Below are positions 50,533 to 58,940 of a DNA stretch of 64,000 nt, piece after piece. The notes under the pieces were generated by a model. That model was not told where the DNA came from. It ran no database searches and worked only from the letters and a program-made list of their open reading frames with translations. Numbering within the stretch: the stretch's first letter is position 1; each line of letters opens with the position of its first letter. Made by a program: the position numbers and the translations under genes. Origin of the DNA: Flavobacterium sp. SUN052 (GTDB lineage: Bacteria > Bacteroidota > Bacteroidia > Flavobacteriales > Flavobacteriaceae); contig NZ_JAPQNS010000001.1 in NCBI RefSeq assembly GCF_028867935.1, positions 868,001 to 932,000 of the forward strand, given 5' to 3'.

Positions 50533-53124
50533 ATGAACCCCAAACAACCACCCCGCGCTGCCGACCGATTGCTGGAATGGCTGGTGGCTCCGCATCTGCT
50601 GGAATCGCTGCAAGGCGACCTGCACGAGGAGTTCGCTTATCAGGTCGAGCGGGTGGGCGAGCGCCGGGCCCGCTGGCGCTACTGGTGGGACGTGCTGGGT
50701 TTTCTCAAACCCCGCTTCATTCGCCGACCTGAATCGATCTATTCATACCCAACGACAACTACGATGCTACGCAACTATTTTAAGATCGCTTTCCGGAATC
50801 TGGTTAAGTATAAACTCTTCTCCCTGATCAATATTCTGGGGCTAAGTTTTGCCATTCCTTCTGCGCTGATGGCATTAATTCAGATCGTAAATTATTACGA
50901 ATACGATAATTTTCACCGGGATAGTGAACGAATAATGCGGGTAATAACGGATGAGAAACAAAGTAATGGCGATCTGATAAACTGGGCATCCAGTCCGGTT
51001 CTATTAGCGAATCATGTTAAAGAAAATCTCGCCGGTATTGAAAACTCCGCAACTGTGGTAAGAGAGTATAAATGGGTGCTGAGTAACGATATAAAGACAA
51101 AAAACATAAACGCTATTTACACGGATGCATCCTTTTTTCAAGTCTTCAATTTTCCATTAGAAAAAGGGACGTATCCAACGGAGCCTAATACAATGGTTCT
51201 CAGTCATGAAACGGCCCAATGGTTCTTTAACGATGCAAATCCAGTTGGCAATGTTCTCACCAGCCCCAAATCTGGCAGTTTTAAGATTGTCGGAGTGTTA
51301 AAACCATTTAACCAGAAAAAAACGCAGTTCAGAACCGATGTAATCATACCATTAGCTGATTACTTGGCAATCAATGGTAAAACAACAGATTGGACTACTC
51401 TGGAAGCCCATACATTTTTAAAATTAACCAAGGGCAGAACATCTACCGACCTGGATAAGCAACTAGCCCAAACGTCAACGGATATCAACAAGTTAATTGG
51501 AACGGCAGCTGGAAAAAATCTACATTTCAAAGCCCAAAATCTGGCAGATATTTCACCGTCGAAGGACGTATTGGAAAATGACCCCTATATCCAGGATATC
51601 AGAAGCATCTATATAAATTTTGCCTTTCAGCTGATTATCATTTTACTGGCTTCCCTAAACTACATTAACCTTACCCTGGCCCGCTCCATGAACCGAGGCC
51701 GTGAAGTAGGGGTACGTAAAGTGATGGGGGCCACAAAAGCACAGCTTATTTTTCAGTTTTTGACCGAATCAGTGTTAGTTTCTTATATAGCGTTGGGTCT
51801 CAGCTTACTTATATTGTGGTTTATAAAGAATCAGATTCATGTTTCCTGGCTCACCTGGGACATCGACCATCTGGGTTATCTTATCCTGTTGTTTTTCGTT
51901 TTCAATCTGATTCTGGGGTTGGTAGCCGGTGCGTCCCCGAGCCTTATTCTATCATCTTATCAGCCCGTAAAGGTGTTGAAAGGCAGCGTTTTGCCGGCGA
52001 GCTTAGGGAAGATAGGCTTCCGTAAATCGTTAATTATCGTTCAGTTTACGATAGCACTGGTTTATGTGTTTTTCATTGGGCACATGTTTCACCAGGTAAA
52101 CTATATGGCCAACGATAATGAGAATTTCAACCGGGATAATATTCTCAATATAAACCTAACGGGAAATCAGAACAGCCGATTTGCAACTGACATAAGCGCC
52201 CTCAAAGAAGTTGAAAAAATAGGGCATACGTCTCTCAATTTTGGCATTACGCCGACCTATTCGGGTATTAAGAATACGAAAAATGAAGCATCGAAACCGG
52301 CATTTTACTATGCCGTAGATCATAATTTTATCGACAACATGGGCCTGCAAATGGTGGCAGGTACAAACCTGATCGAAAGTAATGCTGCCGTAGCTTCGTC
52401 CATGATTGTGGTCAATCAAAAGGCGGTCGAAAATCTTAAGCTCGGCTCTGAGCAGGAAGTAATTGGAAAACTTATTCTGTTAAATGACACCCTGTCGGCG
52501 ACTATTATAGGCGTGGTTGCCGACTTTTGTCATTTTGATTATGAGCACAAAATAGAGCCGGTCGTTTTTCAGTATCAGCCGTCCTTATTTAAAGTTTTGT
52601 GCGTAAAAACCAGCCCAACAGAGGATAGAAAAGCGCTCGAAGCAACCATTGCTGATCTATGGAAGAAACACAATCCTTATCAGGAAATGAATGCATCGTG
52701 GCTGGACACCGACATGTATGAGCGCTATTTTCCATATGAAGACATGCAATTTGCGGGCATGGAATCCATTGTAATTTTTGTTATTGCCATACTGGGGCTT
52801 ATCGGCATACTGACGTACAGTTTGGAAAAAAGAACCAAAGAAATTGGCATCAGAAAAGTAATGGGCGCTACTGTTTCCGAAGTCATAAAATTAATGTCGG
52901 CCGACTTTATCAAATTACTCGCCATTGCCACGGTGATAGCCATTCCTCTTGGAATAACCGTCGCGTGGTACATGAATAGCTATCTCGTGTTCAATAACGG
53001 GATCGGTTATCTAAGCATGTCCGTTCTTTTGTTCGTTGTTATAGGCATTGCCTTGGGAGCAGTGGGCTACTTTTCATGGAAAGCAGCCCAAACCAACCCC
53101 GCACGGACACTAAAAGCGGAATAA
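50533..53124 (+). CDS. Prefix-domain FtsX/MacB-type permease 13 (chimeric)
   Basis: 863 residues; body from M78. The type B prefix is almost identical at DNA level to that of permease 12. The body (from about 50790) is clearly more AT-rich and divergent: it opens MLRNYFKIAFRNLVKYKLF, has LNYINLTLARSMNRGREVG at the TM2 end, motif 1 RGREVGVRKVMGA (about 387) and motif 2 EKRTKEIGIRKVMGA. The C-terminus is atypical (NPARTLKAE, not NPVKSLRSE). An old foreign body joined to a local prefix is the simplest reading. Last gene of the PadR 2 operon; it converges on the DHFR-like gene with an 11-base gap and no visible terminator. Confidence 0.92.
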   Translation: MNPKQPPRAADRLLEWLVAPHLLESLQGDLHEEFAYQVERVGERRARWRYWWDVLGFLKPRFIRRPESIYSYPTTTTMLRNYFKIAFRNLVKYKLFSLINILGLSFAIPSALMALIQIVNYYEYDNFHRDSERIMRVITDEKQSNGDLINWASSPVLLANHVKENLAGIENSATVVREYKWVLSNDIKTKNINAIYTDASFFQVFNFPLEKGTYPTEPNTMVLSHETAQWFFNDANPVGNVLTSPKSGSFKIVGVLKPFNQKKTQFRTDVIIPLADYLAINGKTTDWTTLEAHTFLKLTKGRTSTDLDKQLAQTSTDINKLIGTAAGKNLHFKAQNLADISPSKDVLENDPYIQDIRSIYINFAFQLIIILLASLNYINLTLARSMNRGREVGVRKVMGATKAQLIFQFLTESVLVSYIALGLSLLILWFIKNQIHVSWLTWDIDHLGYLILLFFVFNLILGLVAGASPSLILSSYQPVKVLKGSVLPASLGKIGFRKSLIIVQFTIALVYVFFIGHMFHQVNYMANDNENFNRDNILNINLTGNQNSRFATDISALKEVEKIGHTSLNFGITPTYSGIKNTKNEASKPAFYYAVDHNFIDNMGLQMVAGTNLIESNAAVASSMIVVNQKAVENLKLGSEQEVIGKLILLNDTLSATIIGVVADFCHFDYEHKIEPVVFQYQPSLFKVLCVKTSPTEDRKALEATIADLWKKHNPYQEMNASWLDTDMYERYFPYEDMQFAGMESIVIFVIAILGLIGILTYSLEKRTKEIGIRKVMGATVSEVIKLMSADFIKLLAIATVIAIPLGITVAWYMNSYLVFNNGIGYLSMSVLLFVVIGIALGAVGYFSWKAAQTNPARTLKAE

Positions 53125-53135
53125 CATTTTGCAGG

Positions 53136-53714
53136 CTATTCGATTCGAAGCGAACCTACGTTCCGGTAGGTGTTTACGAGTACGCCCGTAGACGTAACCT
53201 TCGTGTTCACGAAAGCCAGTTCGCACGGGTCAACACTGTCTGAGAAAAAGCGTTTGCCCCGGCCCAGAAAGACCGGATAAACCAGCAGCACCACCTCGTC
53301 GGCCAACCCCTGAGCAAGCAACATGGGCGTCAGCGTGGAACTACCCCAGACAATCAGATCAGGGCCATCTGTTGACTTGAGGTTGCGAATGCCGTCTATG
53401 ATGTCCGGTCCTAAGTCTGCGGCCGGGCCCCAGTCGAGGCCGTCCGGTCTGTGGGTGGCGACGTATTTGGTAGCAGCATTCAAACTGTTGGCTATCGGCG
53501 TATCCCCGGCTGTGGGCCAGTACTCGGACCATAAATCGTAGGTGTGACGGCCCAGCAGCAAATCGAAGGAGCTACCCTGTGCTTCGACAACAGCCTCTAA
53601 ACCAGCTGGACTTCGGAAAGGTAGCGTCCAATTGCCATACGTGAAGTTTTCGTTGTTTTCGTGCTGGATCACGCCGTCCAGCGTAATATGTTCTAGAATT
53701 CTGATCGTTCTCAT
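53136..53714 (-). CDS. Dihydrofolate reductase-like / RibD C-terminal domain protein
   Basis: 192 residues from the ATG at 53714; an ATG at 53744 would add ten residues. The RibD_C/DHFR-like fold is shown by RILEHITLDGVIQ at the start, LLLGRHTYDLW (about 57-67), the nucleotide-binding LIVWGSSTL, and VYPVFLGRGKRFF near the C-terminus. Family members are NADPH-dependent reductases of unknown substrate. They are widespread in soil and plant-associated bacteria and should not be read as true folate enzymes. No signal peptide. It stands alone between the permease array and the NarL-type pair. Confidence 0.88.
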   Translation of the reverse strand: MRTIRILEHITLDGVIQHENNENFTYGNWTLPFRSPAGLEAVVEAQGSSFDLLLGRHTYDLWSEYWPTAGDTPIANSLNAATKYVATHRPDGLDWGPAADLGPDIIDGIRNLKSTDGPDLIVWGSSTLTPMLLAQGLADEVVLLVYPVFLGRGKRFFSDSVDPCELAFVNTKVTSTGVLVNTYRNVGSLRIE

Positions 53715-53909
53715 GTTGCCTGCCAGTTGTTTAATGTTACCCAAAGTTAATACAGACGAGGGACCTGCAGGAGGGGCAATTATGACAATGTAGGGGCGTT
53801 TTGCGACCGTCTAAAACGTAGGTAATTTGATAGGATTTGAAAAGAATCTGTGGGCCGAGAGGTGCGTCATCTAATGAGAAAAATATACCTCAAAGTCGGC
53901 TCGAACCCA

Positions 53910-54524
53910 TCAAATCAACTTGTTAACAATAGCCAGTTTAATCAGCTGGGCAGTGTTTTGTACGTCATACTTAGCCAGCATGTTTTTGCGGTGGCTGCTG
54001 ACCGTGCTGACATCGACAAAGAGCTGATCGGCAATTTGCTGGTTTGTTAAGCCATCGGCAATTTTCACCAGAATTTCGCGCTCCCGCCGGGTTAGTACGG
54101 GGAGGTTCATTTCATCTGGTTTTTTGAGGGTCATCGACGCCGACAGACTGTAATACGTCTTGCGCTGCATGACTGCTTTGATGGCATCGACAATTTCGTA
54201 CTGAGCCGCATCTTTCAGGATATAACCGCTGGCTCCATTGTCGATCATCTTCTTGATGATGCCCTTTTCGTTGTTGATGCTGAGGGCCAGAATATGGATA
54301 GAGGGGTACAGTTCTTTCACCTGCTTGCACAGATCCAGTCCGTTGCTGTCGGGTAGGTTAATGTCCATCACAATCACATCCGGCTGCTGCTGCTGGAGTT
54401 TGGTCAGTAGATCTTTACCGGTAGCGACAACACTTAGGCAGTCGATTTCTTTTTCGCGCTCAAAAATGGCTTTAAGACCCTCTGCAACGAGGGGATGATC
54501 TTCCACCACAAGTAGGTTAATCAT
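53910..54524 (-). CDS. NarL/FixJ-family response regulator
   Basis: 204 residues. The receiver domain (1-118) has E8/D9, phospho-acceptor D54 (VMDINLPDSNG) and the lysine in YILKDA. The LuxR-type helix-turn-helix (about 140-204) has LTRREREILVKIADGLTNQQIADQL and VSTVSSHRKNML. Its start overlaps the kinase gene at 54517 by 8 bases, so the two are co-translated partners. The 195 bases between it and the DHFR-like gene hold no recognisable feature. Confidence 0.94.
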   Translation of the reverse strand: MINLLVVEDHPLVAEGLKAIFEREKEIDCLSVVATGKDLLTKLQQQQPDVIVMDINLPDSNGLDLCKQVKELYPSIHILALSINNEKGIIKKMIDNGASGYILKDAAQYEIVDAIKAVMQRKTYYSLSASMTLKKPDEMNLPVLTRREREILVKIADGLTNQQIADQLFVDVSTVSSHRKNMLAKYDVQNTAQLIKLAIVNKLI

Positions 54525-56499
54525 GGTTCAGCGGGATTTCAACGTAGTAGGAGCACCCCTTACCCGGCTCGGTCTGGAGGTCAATGGTGCCTTTAAGATA
54601 ATTAATTCGGTGGTATAAATTCTGGATCCCCATACTCTTGGTTCCGTTCACCTGCTTAGGGTCAAAGCCCAGGCCGTTATCTTCCACGGTTAGGTTGATC
54701 TGATTAGCTTTGGCCATGATCTGCACCACTACCTCGGTCGCCTGCGCATGGCGGACAATGTTGGTCGTCAACTCCTGCACAACGCGGTAAATGGTCGTTT
54801 TGTACAAGTTGTCGAGCTCGGCAGTATCCAGCCCAAAGGTCTGGTACGTAAACCTGATGTTGGTGTTTTCGGTCAGGGTCTGAATGTAGTCCCTAAGGGC
54901 ATCTTCAAGGCTTAGCCTGACTAAACTTTCAGGCATCATGTTGTGGGACACCCGGCGAAGCTCCGCCAGCGACGCGTCGAGCAGGTTCATGCTTTTCTCG
55001 AAAGCCAGCGCGTTTTCTTCCGACAGGATAAAGGTTTGTTTCATGGCTTGGAAAGAGTATTTGACACTGGACAAAATGCCACCGAGTCCATCGTGAAGAT
55101 CTTTAGCCAGACGGCTCCGTTCTTCTTCCTGACCTTTCACAATGGCGTGGCTGGCCGACAATTGTTTTTCGCTTTCGAGCTGCTGGAAGGTTTGTTCATA
55201 CAATGCCTTTTCCTGTTTCCGCACCCGCGCCCGGTTTCGCATCCAGAGCCCAAAAAAAAGCAGAGCGCCCACCAATACCACAACCGAAAACACCAGCAGG
55301 CTCACCAGCCGCTTCCGGTTCTGGTTTTCGAGCGAAAGTTGCCGTAGAGTAGCCTCTTTCTTTTCGGTTTCGTACTGGGTGGCCAGCTCTTTGGTAGTTT
55401 TCACAATGGTGTTGTTCAAACTGACTTCATGCAGCGAATCGGCCAGTTGGAAAAAGCGGGCAGCCTGTTGCGGATCGCGGCTGTCGGCCAGCAATAATCG
55501 GCCGTAGTGGGTGTAATACGTTGGTAAATACTGGTTGCTGGTCAATGAGCGGGCTTCAGCCAACGCCTTGTTAATGTGTGTCAGTGCGTCAGCGAATTGT
55601 TTCTGATAATAAAAACCTACCGAAAGCCAGTAGTGTGCACGGGCCGTCCGGTCGGGCGATTGCAGGCTTGGGCTCAACTGGCTCAGGACCCGGGCGTGGG
55701 GGAGAATCGCCCCGAAACGGCCCATATCCAGATCATGCTGACAGCCGTTTTCCAGGGCGTCGGCCATGGCTACGGTATCGTTCAGTTTCCGGGCCAGTGC
55801 CATGATCTGCCGGTTAGTAGCATTGGCTTCGTCGCGTCGGTGCAGCTTCCAGAGAATGGCTTCTTTATTAACCAGATGGCTCAGGTAAAACCCGTCTTCA
55901 TCGGCCTGACTGATGGCAATAGCCCTGTTGATGTACGTGAGTGCCGTTTCTGGTTTATCGGTTTGCGTAAAAACCGAACTCAGGTTGTTGTACACATTTG
56001 CCAGTTTGACGCTGTCCCGAAACGCTTCGAACAGGCGCAGCGACTTAAAATAATAAATTGTTGCCGAGTCGAGCCGTTGCATGAGCCCAAAAGTGTTGCC
56101 CATGTTTTCATACATGATTCCTTCGCGCATGGGGTCTTTTCGGGAGCGACTCAGCGCAACGCCTTGCCGGAGCAGGGCCATGCACTGGTCGTATTTGCCT
56201 TCCAGATTCAACAGTTCGCCTTCGCTCGAATAGTACCGGATGATGCCCCGCACGAAGCCCAGTTTCTGGCTCAGTTCATAGCCATCGCGATAATACTTCC
56301 GGGCCGTTTTGATGTCGTTGTAGGCATACTCGTCGCCGATTTTATCCAGCAGCTTAACGCGATTGGTATCTGGTTTAGAAGTTGCCAGCTTTTGACGTAA
56401 AGAAGCTAATTCGCCAGTCTGCGCCAAGTCATCTGTGCTATATCCACAAAAAATCAAGGTGAGAAAAAGGGCAAGTAAGCGGCTGGCAGTCAAGTTCAT
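54517..56499 (-). CDS. TPR-containing NarX/DesK-type sensor histidine kinase
   Basis: 660 residues from the ATG at 56499, which begins a signal peptide (MNLTASRLLALFLTL); the ATG at 56535 is upstream of it. Periplasmic TPR repeats cover about 40-385 (YYFKSLRLFEAF, ALTYINRAIAISQ, ALTHINKALAEA). A TM helix is at about 405-428. A short coiled coil leads to the HisKA_3 domain with H469 in KDLHDGLGG. The ATPase domain contains TTIYRVVQELTTNIVRHA and VEDNGLGFDP. It passes phosphate to the regulator at 53910. The input signal is unknown. Confidence 0.94.
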   Translation of the reverse strand: MNLTASRLLALFLTLIFCGYSTDDLAQTGELASLRQKLATSKPDTNRVKLLDKIGDEYAYNDIKTARKYYRDGYELSQKLGFVRGIIRYYSSEGELLNLEGKYDQCMALLRQGVALSRSRKDPMREGIMYENMGNTFGLMQRLDSATIYYFKSLRLFEAFRDSVKLANVYNNLSSVFTQTDKPETALTYINRAIAISQADEDGFYLSHLVNKEAILWKLHRRDEANATNRQIMALARKLNDTVAMADALENGCQHDLDMGRFGAILPHARVLSQLSPSLQSPDRTARAHYWLSVGFYYQKQFADALTHINKALAEARSLTSNQYLPTYYTHYGRLLLADSRDPQQAARFFQLADSLHEVSLNNTIVKTTKELATQYETEKKEATLRQLSLENQNRKRLVSLLVFSVVVLVGALLFFGLWMRNRARVRKQEKALYEQTFQQLESEKQLSASHAIVKGQEEERSRLAKDLHDGLGGILSSVKYSFQAMKQTFILSEENALAFEKSMNLLDASLAELRRVSHNMMPESLVRLSLEDALRDYIQTLTENTNIRFTYQTFGLDTAELDNLYKTTIYRVVQELTTNIVRHAQATEVVVQIMAKANQINLTVEDNGLGFDPKQVNGTKSMGIQNLYHRINYLKGTIDLQTEPGKGCSYYVEIPLNHD

Positions 56500-56600
56500 G
56501 ACCTGTGTCTGTGAAGGGTTGGAATGATGACTCAAAAAAAGGGTTTTTCCAGCAATAAAAATTCCCCCTTTTAGGGGAAATAAAACATAGTTAAGCTCTC

Positions 56601-56608
56601 TACTTTTG
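56601..56608 (+). promoter_or_regulatory. Candidate -7 box upstream of the 56638 gene
   Basis: TACTTTTG matches TAnnTTTG exactly and lies 29 bases before the ATG at 56638. No TTTG at -33 was found. A weak inverted pair TTCCCC/GGGGAA (56562-56579) lies between this box and the divergent kinase start. Confidence 0.4.
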
Positions 56609-56637
56609 ACCCGTCCCCAAATCGTTCACAACTGATA

Positions 56638-57882
56638 ATGAAACTAGTATGCATCATCTGGGCCATGCTCAGCGGTCTGTATACGGCCTCCTTCGCGCAG
56701 GAGGGTCGACCAGCGCTTGCGTCTGAAACTACCGAAGATGGGCGGGTAAAAACGATCCTCCAAAAAGCCCTGCCCCACGACCTGCCCGATTGGCGGGTCG
56801 ACGACGAATCGAAGACGGAGGGCGTGGCCTGGTTTCACGATGGCGGTGCCGCGGTAAAATATCCCTTTAGTCATGGTTTTTTCATTCGGTATGTCCGCCA
56901 GAATGTGAGCGAAGCCGAGAAGGAAAAATGGCGGAAGATTGCGGTAGATATGGCTGGTATTCAAAAGATGCTGGACGAAACCGAGTGCGAAATAAAGATT
57001 CTGGTAAACGGTTTCAGCGCTAATCTGGAAACCGATGGCACGGCGAAAAATCGTTCAATCACGCCCTTCGACCTGGCGCTGGTTGGGCCGCGTGAAAGTC
57101 GGTTGGCAATGGGCACTGGCTGGAAAATCGCCAAAACCGAAAATTTGGACGACCAGCAAACGGCGTATTCACTGGCAGCTCCCCAGAATCACGCGGTTCC
57201 GATGACCCAGATCCAGACGGTACTTGTGGCTGTAAAAGGGTCACCCGCTGTGCTCGACTATTTCCTGAAGAACACAGATGTAGCCGCCCTACGGGCATTG
57301 GTTGGTCAGCAAAAGGTGAGTAGGCCGACGGCTTCAAGCACAGTCAAAATAGGGGAGAAGCCGTTGGTAAAACCAGTTGCGGGCGTCAACGAAATTGAGA
57401 TTACCCTCAACGGGGGCGATTTTCAGCACCGGCTTATTCGCCTGAAGCATTCGGAACAAGGCGAGTTTGGCTACCTGCGCAACAACCATCCCGACCCAGC
57501 CGTCACCGACAATGCCACGACGCGCATTCTGATTCAGGAAGACGACGATTTCAAAATGAAGAACAAGGCGGGGTTTCTGGATATCACCATCCCGTTTATC
57601 CGCCAAACGGGCGTATTTGAGGTGCAACCGGGTGCCGAAAAAGCATCGTTTTCGGGCGGTATCAATTGCTGGGAGGGCTGCGAATACAGCTTCGACGCCG
57701 ATGGCCTGACGATTACCGTTACGCGCTACGACCCGGTTGGTGGTTTTATCGAAGGAACGTTTACCGGCGACGTAAACGTGGTTTACAAAGCTCACCTGTC
57801 CCTCGACAACGACCAGAAAAAACGACCGAACGCCCAGATTCAGGGACGCTTCAAAGTTCGCCGAAAGGCTGACCGATATTAA
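56638..57882 (+). CDS. Secreted hypothetical protein, 414 residues
   Basis: A signal peptide spans about 1-20 (ending TASFAQ). No family is recognised. The N-terminal part (about 30-215) is mixed alpha/beta with charged helices. After a linker (about 225-245) the C-terminal part is beta-rich (VNEIEITLNGGDFQHRLIRL, IQEDDDFKMKNKAGFLDITIPF, FIEGTFTGDVNVVYKAHLSL). The segment from YSFDADGLTITVTRYDPVGG onward resembles beta-sandwich folds in other Bacteroidota secreted proteins. It has two cysteines close together (INCWEGCEY). It is followed after 33 bases by an OmpA-family gene and probably shares its transcript. Confidence 0.75.
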   Translation: MKLVCIIWAMLSGLYTASFAQEGRPALASETTEDGRVKTILQKALPHDLPDWRVDDESKTEGVAWFHDGGAAVKYPFSHGFFIRYVRQNVSEAEKEKWRKIAVDMAGIQKMLDETECEIKILVNGFSANLETDGTAKNRSITPFDLALVGPRESRLAMGTGWKIAKTENLDDQQTAYSLAAPQNHAVPMTQIQTVLVAVKGSPAVLDYFLKNTDVAALRALVGQQKVSRPTASSTVKIGEKPLVKPVAGVNEIEITLNGGDFQHRLIRLKHSEQGEFGYLRNNHPDPAVTDNATTRILIQEDDDFKMKNKAGFLDITIPFIRQTGVFEVQPGAEKASFSGGINCWEGCEYSFDADGLTITVTRYDPVGGFIEGTFTGDVNVVYKAHLSLDNDQKKRPNAQIQGRFKVRRKADRY

Positions 57883-57915
57883 CTCATTACCCCTTCACAA
57901 ACACGAAAACAGATT

Positions 57916-58935
57916 ATGAAAAAGTACTTTATGTTAAGCCTTGCGCTCTTAGCTGGCGAGAGTATGGTAGCCCAGGATATGAAAGCCTACCAGAACTATG
58001 ACTTTGTCGCCGGTGATAAAATCATATTCAGTGATGACTTTCAGGATAGCCAGACAGGCGAGTTTAGCATCCACTGGAAATTGAAAGAAGGTCAGGCGGT
58101 GGTGAACAAATCGGGTGATGAAAAAGCCTTCTTTATTACAAAATATTACACCAGTCTGGCCCCAAGGGTCAAAACGCCAACCTATCTCCCCAAGGATTTT
58201 ACCATCGAATTTGACGCCTATCTGGACGCTGCTTACGACTCCAATCCGGGTATCCGAGTCAAACTGATGAATGGTGAGGATGCGCCCGTGTCCATCGAAA
58301 CCAACCGGGACTACACTACTTTCAACGGCCCCGAAGGTAAGTTGAACGGTGATAATCCTGAAGAAGTCCGTGCGGAAAATTATTTCAATAAATGGATTCA
58401 TTACGCCATTGCGGTAAAAGGCGGGCAAGTGAAAATTTATGTCAATCAGCACCGGGTGTTGTCTGTTCCCGAGGTGACATTCAAAGCCACTTCCCTGCTG
58501 GTACAAGGCGATGCCAGCGAGGGTAAGACAATGGCATTCAAGAACTTTAAACTCGCAGCTGGTGGCGACCAAAATCTAATCGGAAAAGCCTTTACCGATG
58601 GTAAATACATCTCGCACGGTATCAACTTCGATGTGAACAAAGCGGTGATCAAACCAGCGTCGATGGGCGAGATTAACGCCATTGCGAGTATCCTAAAGCA
58701 AAACCCAGCGCTCAAATTTGAAGTCGGCGGGCATACCGATGCAGATGGCGACGATGCCAGCAATCTGAAACTGTCGGAAGCCAGGGCCAATGCCGTGAAA
58801 GCCCAACTGGTATCTATGGGTATTGATGCCGGTCGGCTAATGACCAAAGGGTACGGCGAAACCAAACCCATCGGTGATAACAAAACCGTTGAAGGCAAAA
58901 CCGAAAACCGCCGAGTCGAATTTGTGAAGATTTGA
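57916..58935 (+). CDS. OmpA-family protein with N-terminal beta-sandwich
   Basis: 339 residues. A signal peptide spans about 1-19. The middle region (about 20-225) looks like a LamG/concanavalin-like sandwich (DKIIFSDDFQDSQTGEF, FTIEFDAYLDAAYDSNPGIRVKL). The C-terminal OmpA peptidoglycan-binding domain spans about 232-339 (GINFDVNKAVIKPAS, FEVGGHTDADGDDASN, LSEARANAVKAQLV, GYGETKPI, NRRVEFVKI). OmpA domains bind the peptidoglycan stem peptide and anchor proteins to the wall. It converges on the molybdenum hydroxylase operon, with only 5 bases between stops. Confidence 0.92.
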   Translation: MKKYFMLSLALLAGESMVAQDMKAYQNYDFVAGDKIIFSDDFQDSQTGEFSIHWKLKEGQAVVNKSGDEKAFFITKYYTSLAPRVKTPTYLPKDFTIEFDAYLDAAYDSNPGIRVKLMNGEDAPVSIETNRDYTTFNGPEGKLNGDNPEEVRAENYFNKWIHYAIAVKGGQVKIYVNQHRVLSVPEVTFKATSLLVQGDASEGKTMAFKNFKLAAGGDQNLIGKAFTDGKYISHGINFDVNKAVIKPASMGEINAIASILKQNPALKFEVGGHTDADGDDASNLKLSEARANAVKAQLVSMGIDAGRLMTKGYGETKPIGDNKTVEGKTENRRVEFVKI

Positions 58936-58940
58936 CGTCA

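Noticed and set aside
4067..53124. Repeated permease genes as an assembly duplication artefact
   Set aside because: The thirteen genes differ in length, motifs and periplasmic domains along most of their length; only short tails, prefixes and linkers are near-identical.
53895..53930. TCGGCTCGAACCCATCA-like stretch resembling a tRNA T-arm
   Set aside because: No acceptor, D or anticodon stem could be built around it, and part of it lies at the end of the NarL-type regulator gene.
55576..56400. 274-codon open frame on the plus strand opposite the TPR kinase gene
   Set aside because: Shadow of the minus-strand kinase; no start context, no domain, and the kinase is intact.
57949..58572. 207-codon open frame on the minus strand opposite the OmpA gene
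   Set aside because: Shadow frame. The plus-strand protein has a signal peptide and a full OmpA domain.
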